In this document: positions 9,159 through 18,447 of the stretch, one piece after another | Position numbering within the stretch: position 1 is the first letter of the stretch | Layout: every line of letters begins with the position of its first letter | Source: Arthrobacter cryoconiti | GTDB taxonomy: Bacteria > Actinomycetota > Actinomycetes > Actinomycetales > Micrococcaceae | Length of the DNA: 64,000 nt | Reading direction: 5' to 3' | Assembly: GCF_020905375.1 (NCBI RefSeq) | Contig: NZ_JAJJBU010000013.1 | Coordinates: forward strand, 1-64,000 | The notes under the pieces: model-generated | Seen by the model: only the letters and a program-made list of their open reading frames with translations | Told to the model about the DNA's origin: nothing | Databases searched by the model: none | Translations under genes and position numbers: made by a program

Positions 9159-9512
9159 CTAGAGGGGAAGGACCTCGGAGAGGTCTGCCCGCAGGCCAGA
9201 GGCGGCCACGAGTCCCTGCCCGACGGCGTCGGACCAAGTGGTACGCCCGCTCACGAGCGCCAGCCAGGTGTCAGCGTTGCACTCGACAACGTTGGGAGGT
9301 GTGCCGCGGGTATGGCGGGGACCGGCGATGCACTGTGTGACTCCGAACGGAGGAACCCGCACTTCCACTGAATTACCGGGGGCCCTGGCCGTGATTTCCT
9401 CCAGCGCATAGCGCACAGCCATGGCCGTGACCGCCCGATCCACACTCCCCTGACACCAAGCCTGGAGGGCAGAACGACCTTCTGTTTCCGCTATGCGCCG
9501 ACGGGCAACCAT
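9159..9512 (-). CDS. Sterol-carrier-fold family protein
   Basis: A 117-residue protein starting [13 protein letters not shown]. It carries the motifs [37 protein letters not shown], a proline/threonine turn ([19 protein letters not shown]) and TWSDAV. These match the short actinobacterial SCP-like family found next to purine genes. Its ligand is unknown. It starts 9 nt after the asparaginase gene and should be translated from the same transcript. Confidence 0.8.
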   Translation of the reverse strand: MVARRRIAETEGRSALQAWCQGSVDRAVTAMAVRYALEEITARAPGNSVEVRVPPFGVTQCIAGPRHTRGTPPNVVECNADTWLALVSGRTTWSDAVGQGLVAASGLRADLSEVLPL

Positions 9513-9521
9513 GGTGGTCTT

Positions 9522-10526
9522 CTAATCCAACAAGGCGCTGACAGCATGGCCCAGCCGAAGGCTGCCGGCTCGAACGCCGCCGCCTAGGACGGGTGGGACA
9601 ACTTTGCTGAGGACCTCGGCCACCTCGGGCACATCGAGCGCTCCGGATGCCGCCAGCAGCGTCAAAGCCACTAGTGTGCCGGCGCGGCCGTTTCCATCAA
9701 GCATTTTCACAACAACGCTGGCCCCGGTCGGAGCTGCCATGGCAATAACGCCTTCTGCCCCGGTTTTCGCCAACACTCCTAGGTCTTCCATGACCACGGT
9801 GTTGGACTGCCCATGTCCCTCCACGGCCCACGGGTAATCGAGCATGGATGTGGCAATGGTGGCGGTGCGGGCATTTGCGTTTTTATCCGACGGCGCCTTG
9901 GCCAAGGTGCTGAACGCACGGGCGAGCCCGGTGAGCGTCACTGCCATCACCGGTGCGCCGCAGCCATCCACGCCCGTGTGGTGGACTTGCTGCTCGGTGT
10001 ATTCCTCCACCACGGTGCGGACCGCCTGCTGGAGGGGATGCCCGGGGTCTAAATAACCGGCCGTATCCCAACCGTTTTCCATACACGCCCACAGAAATGC
10101 GGCATGTTTGCCGGAGCAGTTCATGGCAAGTTTGGATTTTCCACGATCAGTACGGACCAGCCATGCACGCGCTTCGGGGTCCGACGGCCAGGCCGTGGGG
10201 CAGCCCAGGTGTTTTTCGCTTAGTCCGGTGGCGGCAAGCATCCCGGAAACCAGATCCATGTGCTCCAGAGAACCGGTGTGGCTACCAGCGGCCACAGCAA
10301 CCTGGGCACCGCGCAACGGGACGCCAGCCTGCATAGCCGCGAGTGCCTGAAAAGGTTTTAGGCATGATCGTGGATAAATGGGAGAATCTACGGCGCCCAG
10401 CGTTGTCACCACGGAACCGTCGCCAGCGAGGACCACCGCTGATCCCAGATGCCTGGACTCTACAAAGCCGCTGCGTTCTAGAACGGCAAGTTCGACGGCG
10501 TCGTGGGCCGAAAAGGTCTGCATCAT
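9522..10526 (-). CDS. Asparaginase II family protein
   Basis: The 334-residue product shows the L-asparaginase II landmarks: LAVLERSGFVESRHLGSAVVL, YPRSCLKPFQALA with the Ser-x-x-Lys signature, NCSGKHAAFLWAC and DGCGAPV. By family knowledge it would hydrolyse L-asparagine to aspartate and ammonia in the cytoplasm; activity here is inferred. It has two consecutive ATG codons at the start. It is divergent from purD with a 100-bp gap and is followed 9 nt later by the sterol-carrier-fold gene. Confidence 0.88.
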   Translation of the reverse strand: MMQTFSAHDAVELAVLERSGFVESRHLGSAVVLAGDGSVVTTLGAVDSPIYPRSCLKPFQALAAMQAGVPLRGAQVAVAAGSHTGSLEHMDLVSGMLAATGLSEKHLGCPTAWPSDPEARAWLVRTDRGKSKLAMNCSGKHAAFLWACMENGWDTAGYLDPGHPLQQAVRTVVEEYTEQQVHHTGVDGCGAPVMAVTLTGLARAFSTLAKAPSDKNANARTATIATSMLDYPWAVEGHGQSNTVVMEDLGVLAKTGAEGVIAMAAPTGASVVVKMLDGNGRAGTLVALTLLAASGALDVPEVAEVLSKVVPPVLGGGVRAGSLRLGHAVSALLD

Positions 10527-10626
10527 GCGATTATCTTAGACGACGCAGGCGGGCAGCGAAGCCCGACGTACGCGGTTTCATGGGCGGCCTTCCCATCCCA
10601 CGCGCCCGGCCTTGTACCCTTGGATC

Positions 10627-11919
10627 GTGAAGGTTCTAGTGATTGGCCCAGGCGGCCGCGAACATGCCATAGTCCGCTCCTTACTGCGCGACCCCAATGT
10701 CACCGAGGTTCATGCCGCTCCGGGTAACGCCGGCATGGCAGAAATTGTGCCCACTCATGCCATCGATGCCAATGATCCCGCGGCCGTAACTGCCTTGGCG
10801 CTCAAGCTTGATAGCGACCTTGTGGTGGTTGGCCCGGAGGCCCCACTCGCGGCAGGGGTTGCAGATGCATTACGTGCAGCGGGGATCGCGGTCTTTGGGC
10901 CCAGCAAAGATGCGGCGCAGCTGGAGGCGTCTAAAGCGTTCGCCAAGACTGTCATGGCGGAGGCCCAAGTTCCCACGGCGATGGCGCGGGTGGCCACCAA
11001 CGCCGACGAAGCTGCGGATGCACTGGACGCCTTTGGAGCCCCGTACGTGGTCAAGGATGACGGGCTTGCAGCAGGTAAGGGTGTGGTGGTCACCGATGAC
11101 CGCACACAAGCTCTCGCCCACGCGCAATCATGCTTTGATGCGGGTGGAACTGTAGTGATCGAAGAATTTCTCGATGGACCTGAGGTTTCACTTTTTGTTC
11201 TGGCCGACGGCCACACGGTCATGCCGCTAGCTCCGGCCCAGGATTTCAAGCGGATCTACGACGGCGACGAGGGGCCCAACACCGGAGGCATGGGCGCATA
11301 TTCGCCGTTGGAATGGGTGCCTGAGAACCTCGTAGCAGAGGTGATCGAACGCGTGGCTGCGCCCACGATCGACGAGATGGCCCGCCGCGGTACACCCTTC
11401 GTGGGCGTGCTGTATTGCGGATTGGCGCTTACCAAGCGCGGAATGCGCGTGATTGAATTCAACGCCCGCTTCGGAGACCCTGAGACCCAGGCTGTCTTGG
11501 CCAGGCTAAAGACTCCCCTCGGTGGTGTCCTGATGGCGGCCGCCAAAGGGCAGTTGAGCGAGTGCGAGGAGTTGCGGTGGTCCGCTGAGACTGCTGTCGC
11601 CGTCGTCCTGGCCAGTGAAAACTACCCAGATACCCCCCGAACTGGAGAGAAGATTCGCGGGGTGAAGAAGGCTAATCGGCTCGACGGCGTCCATGTCCTG
11701 CACGCGGGAACGGCCACTGACGAGTCGGGCAACACCATAAGTGCCGGAGGCCGGGTCCTGGCAGTGGTTGGCTTGGGCTCAGACCTCGTGGAGGCTCGCG
11801 AGCGTGCCTACGCCGGGATTGAACAGATTTCCCTAGAAGGCGGCCAATACCGCACGGATATTGGGGCCAAGGCGGCACGCGGCGAAATTACCGTTGCCGG
11901 CACCGCCACCGAAAGATAA
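10627..11919 (+). CDS. purD: Phosphoribosylamine-glycine ligase (GAR synthetase)
   Basis: An ATP-grasp enzyme that joins phosphoribosylamine and glycine, the second step of purine synthesis. The sequence begins KVLVIGPGGREHAI. It carries the ATP-grasp core (VVKDDGLAAGKGV), EEFLDGPEVSLF, KRIYDGDEGPNTGGMGAYSP and the metal-binding EFNARFGDPETQ. I chose the GTG at 10627 because the product then begins directly at the conserved MKVLVIG; a TTG at 10612 would add five unconserved residues. The length of 430 is normal. purC follows after 13 nt, so the two form an operon. Confidence 0.97.
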   Translation: MKVLVIGPGGREHAIVRSLLRDPNVTEVHAAPGNAGMAEIVPTHAIDANDPAAVTALALKLDSDLVVVGPEAPLAAGVADALRAAGIAVFGPSKDAAQLEASKAFAKTVMAEAQVPTAMARVATNADEAADALDAFGAPYVVKDDGLAAGKGVVVTDDRTQALAHAQSCFDAGGTVVIEEFLDGPEVSLFVLADGHTVMPLAPAQDFKRIYDGDEGPNTGGMGAYSPLEWVPENLVAEVIERVAAPTIDEMARRGTPFVGVLYCGLALTKRGMRVIEFNARFGDPETQAVLARLKTPLGGVLMAAAKGQLSECEELRWSAETAVAVVLASENYPDTPRTGEKIRGVKKANRLDGVHVLHAGTATDESGNTISAGGRVLAVVGLGSDLVEARERAYAGIEQISLEGGQYRTDIGAKAARGEITVAGTATER

Positions 11920-11932
11920 GGACTTTTTCATC

Positions 11933-12856
11933 ATGTCTTCTGCAAGAAATTCTGTTCCTGTTCTGCCCGGCTGGGACCATGCCTATTCGGGTAAAGTACG
12001 TGAGCTGTATGTACCAGCGGCGTCGGGGACGGGCAGCTATGCGGGACGCACCGACGTCGTTCTGGTAGTGGCCAGTGACCGGATCAGCGCCTACGACTTC
12101 ATCTTGGAAAGCGAAATACCGGACAAAGGACGTGTCCTGACCCAGTTGAGTCTTTGGTGGTTTCGCCAACTCGACATTCCCCACCATGTGTTGGCAACCA
12201 CGGTTGAGGAAGGAGTCCCCACTGAGGTGGCAGGGCGGGCCATGGTGTGCAAAAAGTTGGATATGTTTGCGATCGAGTGCATTGCCCGTGGGTATCTGAC
12301 CGGATCCGGTTTGTTGGAATACCGCATCTCACAGACAGTGTGCTCTCTGCCGCTCCCGGCAGGGCTCAGTGATGGATCGCGCTTGGATGCACCCATTTTC
12401 ACGCCGTCGGCCAAGGCAGAAGTCGGCACCCACGATGAGAACATCAGCTTCGAAACCATGGTCGCAGCAGTGGGGGACGGGTCAGCTCGCGAACTTCGTG
12501 CGGCGACAATGGAGATTTATTCGCGTGCCGAGGCCATAGCCCGGGAGCGGGGGATCATTTTGGCGGACACAAAAGTGGAATTTGGGATCGACCCAGCTAC
12601 GGGTGTTCTTACCCTCGCAGATGAAGTGCTCACCCCGGATTCCTCACGATTTTGGGACGCGCAACTATGGGAGCCGGGGCGAGCCCAAGCCAGCTTCGAC
12701 AAGCAATACGTGCGTGATTGGCTCACTGGCCCGGAATCTGGCTGGGACCGGACATCGAACACCCCGCCTCCGGCGTTGCCCAAAGAAGTGATTGACCGGA
12801 CCCGCGCCCGCTACATCGAAGCCTATGAGCGTCTCACCGGAGAAAAGTTTATTTAG
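11933..12856 (+). CDS. purC: Phosphoribosylaminoimidazole-succinocarboxamide synthase (SAICAR synthetase)
   Basis: Joins CAIR and aspartate with ATP. Landmarks are GKVRELY, VVASDRISAYDFILESEIPDKGRVLTQLS, ECIARGYLTGSGL and LADTKVEFGID. The ATG at 11933 begins SSARNSVPVLPGWDH; upstream in-frame codons overlap purD and are not needed. At 307 residues it is the long actinobacterial/eukaryal-type form. It follows purD by 13 nt and ends 17 nt before the convergent XRE/TPR gene. Confidence 0.97.
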   Translation: MSSARNSVPVLPGWDHAYSGKVRELYVPAASGTGSYAGRTDVVLVVASDRISAYDFILESEIPDKGRVLTQLSLWWFRQLDIPHHVLATTVEEGVPTEVAGRAMVCKKLDMFAIECIARGYLTGSGLLEYRISQTVCSLPLPAGLSDGSRLDAPIFTPSAKAEVGTHDENISFETMVAAVGDGSARELRAATMEIYSRAEAIARERGIILADTKVEFGIDPATGVLTLADEVLTPDSSRFWDAQLWEPGRAQASFDKQYVRDWLTGPESGWDRTSNTPPPALPKEVIDRTRARYIEAYERLTGEKFI

Positions 12857-12873
12857 TTCGGAATCACGTGTGA

Positions 12874-14100
12874 CTAAAGTTTGCTGATCTCCGCGTCGGC
12901 TTCGGCTCTGAGGTCCTCGGCGCCCGTCTGGACTGCGGATTCTCGTGCATTTCTAAAGGCAGTCAGAGCTTCATGGGGACGCCCCACAGCTTGAAGGGCT
13001 TTGCCGAGAAGTAGGAAATGATCACCGGCAATGTGCGCGGGCAATTCTTCCGACTGGAAATCGGCGGATTCTAAGAGTTCCAGAGCCTTGTCCGGTTCAT
13101 CGTTGAGGAAGTGCCAACGTGCACGTAACAATGACATTTCCATTGCTTCCGTGGGGCTTGAGCCCACCACTGAATGTGCCAGTTCGCTGCGTTCGAGGGC
13201 CAGAAGAGTCTCAGGCTCCACGATTCCGGCGGCCAGTCTGACCCACGCCGTAGCCTTGTTGAATTGTGCCCAGCGAGCAAGGTCCTCAGCCGGGGATAAG
13301 AGTCGGCTGGCCTGGGCATGATGGTCCAAGCCCATGCGTATGTCCTGCCGGATGAAGGCAACGTTGCCAATGACCCAGTGCATTTCCCCGGCCGCTTGGG
13401 CGGGTGTGGAAGCGCTGATGGCATTGGAAAGATGCTGGCAGTGGGTCCATGCCTCATCCAGACGCCCGGACTCGGTGAGGGCTCCGATCAGCGTCTGAAG
13501 AGCCGCCAAGTAGGAGGAGTATTCTTCTTCGGTGTCGCCCGCTCCAAGGTCTACGGCCATGGTGGCTTGTTCGATGGCCTCTTGGAGTCGGCCCTGACCC
13601 ATCATGGCGGCGGCCATGACCTGACGGGTCCGCATGGAAAGGGCAGCGCTGGCGATCGTCATGGGATGACGAATCAAGCTCGCTGATACATCGAGAGCTT
13701 CTTGGCATTTGCCTAAACGCATCAAAGAATTGGTTTGCAGATAGGCCATATTCCACCATGTGACCGTGTCACGACTGGCTTTGGCCTGCTCTGCTGCTTT
13801 ACCGGCGCTCTCCACGGCTGCCGCATAGTCACGGGTGTCCCAACATTGCCGAGCATTCAAGGAAGCAAGCAGATATTCGCTTTCCTCCGGATAGCTTGGC
13901 TGAACCCATTCTTCGATGGATTGGGGTGCCATCCGTAGTTGTTTGGAAAGCTGGCGGATGATCTCCGCTGTGGGTTCCCGCTTGCCGTTCTCCAGCAAGG
14001 AGATGTAGCTGGCGGAATACAGGGAACCGCCCAGTTCCGCCTGTGTCAGGCTGCGCGTGATCCGTTCTTGACGAAGCCGCTCACCAAAACTGCTTCCCAC
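12874..14100 (-). CDS. XRE-type helix-turn-helix protein with TPR-like helical repeats
   Basis: A 408-residue protein. Residues about 5-65 form an XRE helix-turn-helix (FGERLRQERITRSLTQAELG...YISLLENGKREP). The rest is an array of helix pairs typical of tetratricopeptide repeats, ending LQAVGRPHEALTAFRNARES. The GTG at 14100 is preceded by GAGGAGC; upstream codons in the open frame lack conservation. Proteins of this build are usually ligand- or peptide-responsive regulators, but the target here is unknown. It converges with purC. Confidence 0.85.
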   Translation of the reverse strand: MGSSFGERLRQERITRSLTQAELGGSLYSASYISLLENGKREPTAEIIRQLSKQLRMAPQSIEEWVQPSYPEESEYLLASLNARQCWDTRDYAAAVESAGKAAEQAKASRDTVTWWNMAYLQTNSLMRLGKCQEALDVSASLIRHPMTIASAALSMRTRQVMAAAMMGQGRLQEAIEQATMAVDLGAGDTEEEYSSYLAALQTLIGALTESGRLDEAWTHCQHLSNAISASTPAQAAGEMHWVIGNVAFIRQDIRMGLDHHAQASRLLSPAEDLARWAQFNKATAWVRLAAGIVEPETLLALERSELAHSVVGSSPTEAMEMSLLRARWHFLNDEPDKALELLESADFQSEELPAHIAGDHFLLLGKALQAVGRPHEALTAFRNARESAVQTGAEDLRAEADAEISKL

Positions 14101-14201
14101 TCTTGCTCCTCGTTGCAAACAAACATTTTGACGGACTCGTGGTTTAACTCTAATCTCTGACGCGGTGGAAATGCATCCGCCGAGCCAAAGACACGGGACT
14201 C

Positions 14202-16193
14202 TTAGCGTTTCACGCCGGCGCACAGCGTGAGTTTATACAATGCGGCATGGCCCTCTTTGGCTACCAGGGTGAAACCTTCGGACCCTGAGGCAAGTGTCAC
14301 GCCCGGGTAAAGGGATCTGGGGTTATCGAACGCCGGAATGTAGTCCGTGCCAAAGTCCAGCAGATAAGTGACGCCCTGCCGTTTGGCAGCTGCGCACACT
14401 TCCTGATCACTGCCGACCCTGTTGAGCCAAAAACGCAGTGTATACATGTCCTCGGTCAGGTCCCCCTGCGAACTGTATGGGAAGAGCATATGCGATCCGG
14501 CCAGTGCCATGGCAAGTGCCGAGCCGTTGTAAGGGTTATTGGCAATGACGTCAGTTGGCTTGGTGTAGAGATCCAGTCTATGGATTAGAGCCAACTCACT
14601 TGCATCTACCTGCGCCTGCCCGTTGGGTTCCGTTGGCACGTTGTAGACGCTCTGGACGGCAGCGCCCATTTGCCATAATCCAGGATTGGTCACGGCCAGT
14701 ACGACGACGAAGCCCGCCACCGCGCTAGTCACACGTAGCTGGCTGGGGCGTCTGCGGGTCTTACGGTTGCTGCGGCGTGCCAGCACCACTGCCAAGTAGT
14801 TGGCGCCCCAGCCAATCCCCATGGCCGCCAACGGTACGGCCACGAGTGGCATTAAGGCGGCCACGCGTTCCGGGTTGTCCCACCAAGGCGCCAAAAGCTG
14901 GTTCGCCAGAGTTAGATTAGTGCCAGCGGTGAGCGGGTAGGTGAAAGTGACCAAGACCAGCGACGCCGCTAGCCAGCGCATCCGATACACCTTGACGGCA
15001 GTCCACGCGCCAGCAATAACCAACAGGGTCAGCACGATTGCGGGAAACGTTACTGGATCCGGGGAATGGGTAAAGTTGCGCGCCAGTGCAAGTGGAAACG
15101 CCAGGAAGGCAGGACTGGTGTAGTTGAAAAGACTACGGATCTGCGGCAGCAATAAAAGTGCGCCCATCAGGGCTGTGCCGGTAACGAGGAGGATCCCCAC
15201 CCGGATGAAACCGGAACGGTAGTTGCAGTGAAATCCGGTCCTCAGCCAGGCGAACAGCAAAAATGCTAGCAGCGGAGTGAGCACTAAAAGGATGCTGAAC
15301 ACCCCGTTGGGTTGCGCCAGGATGGCACCGGGCAAGAACAAAGCGACCAGTACCAACGCCGGTGCCGGCGACAGTAGCGTGTGCATCGATGGGCGGATGA
15401 TGAGCAGAACCAGGCCAATGCCCACGGGAACCAGCGCATTGGACAGCGCGTTGGGATAGGCGGAACCGTACTGCAGCAAAAGGTACGGAAAAGCGGGAAA
15501 TGCGGCGGCTAAGGCGCCAGCCGCCACCAACACGGTCCGATTGTTTCCTACCAATACCCGGGTTAAGAACACGCAGGAAAGCGGCCAGACCACGGCGGAG
15601 ACGGCCAGCCACATGACGTTGGTAGCAGCAGGAACACTGATTCCCGTCAGAATCACTAAAAGGCTGGCCAGACCGTGCCAGGCTGCGGGATAAAAGCTGT
15701 TAGGCGCGGTGGGCAAGATAAACCGGGAAATCGCAAAGGAAGATGCGTCGGAGTTCTCAACCGCGTATTGCGTGGCATTGAGGTGGAAGACGGAATCGTA
15801 ACCCTGAGTGAACTGTTCGGGGCTGGATGCTACCAAGACCAAGAAAGTGGTGGTCAGGACCATGGCTGTCAGAACACCAGCTAGGCCGGCACCCACGGTT
15901 CCCTTCTTGTCACGCGGCGCGGCCGTGGCGACGGCCGGAAAGAAGCGTCTGAGTATAAATATGGCAGCCATGGTGATGGCCGTCCCCAGCAAAACTACGG
16001 GGAAGTTCCACGGCAGGTGGAGCAGTGGGGCGACGATTGCACTGACACCAAGAATGGACACCGAGACGGCAGGGGTCAAGGTGATCGCGGCTAGCCCGCG
16101 AATCCGCAAAGACCACATGACCAGCGCCCCGGGCACACCAAGAATCAGCAGGGCCACAAGGAAGGCTGGCAACGCCTCAAGCCATGAAGTCAC
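14202..16193 (-). CDS. DUF6541-type polytopic membrane protein
   Basis: A 663-residue protein with a dozen or more hydrophobic segments over the first 490 residues and a C-terminal outer domain (VYNVPTEPNGQAQVDASELALIHRL, ANNPYNGSALAMALAGSHMLFPY). This matches DUF6541, an actinobacterial family with an overall plan like integral-membrane glycosyltransferases. An envelope glycan role is inference; no substrate is indicated. The GTG start has AGGA 8 nt upstream. It stands alone between the XRE/TPR gene and tRNA-Pro. Confidence 0.8.
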   Translation of the reverse strand: MTSWLEALPAFLVALLILGVPGALVMWSLRIRGLAAITLTPAVSVSILGVSAIVAPLLHLPWNFPVVLLGTAITMAAIFILRRFFPAVATAAPRDKKGTVGAGLAGVLTAMVLTTTFLVLVASSPEQFTQGYDSVFHLNATQYAVENSDASSFAISRFILPTAPNSFYPAAWHGLASLLVILTGISVPAATNVMWLAVSAVVWPLSCVFLTRVLVGNNRTVLVAAGALAAAFPAFPYLLLQYGSAYPNALSNALVPVGIGLVLLIIRPSMHTLLSPAPALVLVALFLPGAILAQPNGVFSILLVLTPLLAFLLFAWLRTGFHCNYRSGFIRVGILLVTGTALMGALLLLPQIRSLFNYTSPAFLAFPLALARNFTHSPDPVTFPAIVLTLLVIAGAWTAVKVYRMRWLAASLVLVTFTYPLTAGTNLTLANQLLAPWWDNPERVAALMPLVAVPLAAMGIGWGANYLAVVLARRSNRKTRRRPSQLRVTSAVAGFVVVLAVTNPGLWQMGAAVQSVYNVPTEPNGQAQVDASELALIHRLDLYTKPTDVIANNPYNGSALAMALAGSHMLFPYSSQGDLTEDMYTLRFWLNRVGSDQEVCAAAKRQGVTYLLDFGTDYIPAFDNPRSLYPGVTLASGSEGFTLVAKEGHAALYKLTLCAGVKR

Positions 16194-16369
16194 GCAAATG
16201 TCCTGTGTTGAGGATGGGCGGCTGGTGCTCGGTCACGATGTGCACTGCTGAAAATGGTGCATGCGGCTCATAAGTGCGCTTTAGTCTATCGCCGGGGATC
16301 ATGATGCTCAGTGGTTAGCGCCACGATCGTTTTTGAAGACTGTATTAAATACAAGCAAATAAACACAAG

Positions 16370-16395
16370 AGGCAGCGTCCTTGTGGACACTGCCT
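16370..16395 (-). terminator. Hairpin terminator of tRNA-Pro
   Basis: On the minus strand an 11-bp stem (AGGCAGTGTCC / GGACGCTGCCT, one G-U pair) closes a 4-nt loop. It is followed by a T-rich run, 11 nt beyond the tRNA 3' end. It fits an intrinsic terminator for the tRNA gene. Confidence 0.75.
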
Positions 16396-16401
16396 TGTGA
16401 C

Positions 16402-16480
<79 letters not shown>

Positions 16481-16581
16481 ATCCATTGCGTCTTCCGCAC
16501 CGTTTTAAGACCCGGAAAAGCAACCTCTAAAGAATAGCGGACGGAGGAGGGGAACGCGAAATCGGGAGGAGGGCGGCTCCG

Positions 16582-18447
16582 CTACACTAACGAATTGCGC
16601 CAGGCTCCATGTAATTGGGCAAATCGGCCCCCGCCAGCAATCAACTCCGCGGGGGACCCGTCCTCCACCACCTCGCCGTCGTGCACCACCAGCACGCGAT
16701 CAGCACTGGCCACGGTGGAGAGCCGGTGCGCGATGATCAACGCTGTTCGCCCGCCGGAGATACTGGAATCTGTCCCCCGCGAGTCGCCACTGAGCAGCCG
16801 GTGGAGTCCATCCTGGACCATTCGCTCTGACGGGATATCCAGCGATGAGGTGGCCTCGTCCAGGATCAGCACGGCCGGGTTGGCCAAGAACGCCCGTGCG
16901 AAGGAGATGAGCTGTCGCTGCCCGGCAGAGACCCGCCCGCCACGCTTGTTGACATCGGTGTCGTAGCCTTGGGGGAGTGCTCGGATGAACACGTCGGCGC
17001 CCACTTCTTGCGCAGCGGCCTCAATTTCCTCCCGGCTCGCCGACGGCTTTCCCAGGGCAATGTTCTCGGCAACGGTACCGCTGAAGAGGAACGCTTCTTG
17101 TGTCACCATCACTATTGCCCGTCGCAGATCTGCTGTGGACAGCCTGCTCAACTCAACGCCGTCGAGCGTGAGCGAACCAGCACTCACGTCGTAGAAGCGT
17201 CCAATGAGCTTAGCCAGGGTTGACTTCCCCGCCCCTGTGGCACCGACGACGGCGACGCTCTGGCCCGCGGGAATGTGCAGGTTCAGGCGGGGCAAGATCA
17301 GCGGGCCGTTCCCATAACGGAATTCGACATCCTTGAAAACGATCTCCCCATGCGCTGCCGGAAGGGGAACCGGATTGCGCGGCGGGCGCACTGTGGGGAC
17401 CTCTTCGAGCAATCCGGACACCTTTTCCAAGGCGGCCTGGGCAGACTGGAATGAGTTGTAGAACATGGCCATTTGGCTCAACGGGGTAAAGAAGCGTTTG
17501 GTGGCCAGTAGCAGGGCCAGCAGCGCACCCACGGCAAGGCCGCCGTCGAGCACTCGCAGTCCGCCAGCTAGCAAAACCACTGCAACAGAGACGTTGCCTA
17601 TCAACACCAGGCCCGGCTGGAAGATGCCGTTGAGATTGATGGAGCGGACAGTGACGCGCCGGTAGTCTTCAGCCAGCTCGTCGTAGGTAGCTGCATTCGC
17701 TTCTTCGCGGCGGAACGCTTTGACCGCCTTGATGCCTGACATCGTTTCAATGAAGTGCACTATCAACTTCGCCGAGACCACACGGGATGAGCGGTACGCG
17801 GCTTGCGAGCGACGCTGGTACCAGCGGGTCAGAAAGTACATGGGGACGGCGGAGGCCAGCACCAGCAGGCCAGTCAGGGCGTCCAGGGTGAAGATGCTCA
17901 CGGCTGTCAGCGTCATGAAGATGATCCCGGACGCGAGATCCGAGACGCCGGAGTCCAAAAGCTCCCGGAGCGCTTCCAAGTCGGAGGTCTGCCGGGAGAT
18001 GATGCGTCCGGAGGTATATTTTTCGTGGAATTCCAGGCTCAGCCGCTGGGTGTGGCGAAAGACCTGCAGACGCAGGTCCAGGAGCATCGCCTGGCTCAAG
18101 CGGGCAGTAGCAGTTAGATAGGCGGCCGTCAGTGAGGATGCAGCCAGGGCTGCCAGCATGTAGCCACCGCCGGTAACAAAGAGCTGCAGCGCACTAGCGC
18201 CATTTTGTGCGCTCAGTGCTGGAAGGGCGACGTCGATGCCGTAGGCGATCAACAGCGGTCCGGAAACTTTGGCTGCCTGGGAGAGCACCACCAGAACCAC
18301 CGTGAGGATAAAACGACGTCTGACGGGTTTTAGCAGAACTCCCAGTAGCCGCACCGACCGCGCACGCACCGCCTTGCTGTCGGCGCGGCTGAGATCGACG
18401 CGGTCCTCACCTGAGGTCCCCAGCGGGGCTGCGCTGTGGGGGCTCAT
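16582..18447 (-). CDS. ABC exporter subunit, membrane and ATPase fused (second of pair)
   Basis: A 621-residue half-transporter. About six membrane helices occupy residues 40-340. The ATPase domain carries Walker A GATGAGKST, a divergent signature RVSAGQRQ in place of LSGGQ, Walker B VLILDEATSSLD and the H-loop AHRLST. The stop-start overlap of 4 nt with the upstream half-transporter indicates translational coupling and a heterodimer. The substrate (drug, lipid or peptide) cannot be told from sequence. Confidence 0.9.
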   Translation of the reverse strand: MSPHSAAPLGTSGEDRVDLSRADSKAVRARSVRLLGVLLKPVRRRFILTVVLVVLSQAAKVSGPLLIAYGIDVALPALSAQNGASALQLFVTGGGYMLAALAASSLTAAYLTATARLSQAMLLDLRLQVFRHTQRLSLEFHEKYTSGRIISRQTSDLEALRELLDSGVSDLASGIIFMTLTAVSIFTLDALTGLLVLASAVPMYFLTRWYQRRSQAAYRSSRVVSAKLIVHFIETMSGIKAVKAFRREEANAATYDELAEDYRRVTVRSINLNGIFQPGLVLIGNVSVAVVLLAGGLRVLDGGLAVGALLALLLATKRFFTPLSQMAMFYNSFQSAQAALEKVSGLLEEVPTVRPPRNPVPLPAAHGEIVFKDVEFRYGNGPLILPRLNLHIPAGQSVAVVGATGAGKSTLAKLIGRFYDVSAGSLTLDGVELSRLSTADLRRAIVMVTQEAFLFSGTVAENIALGKPSASREEIEAAAQEVGADVFIRALPQGYDTDVNKRGGRVSAGQRQLISFARAFLANPAVLILDEATSSLDIPSERMVQDGLHRLLSGDSRGTDSSISGGRTALIIAHRLSTVASADRVLVVHDGEVVEDGSPAELIAGGGRFAQLHGAWRNSLV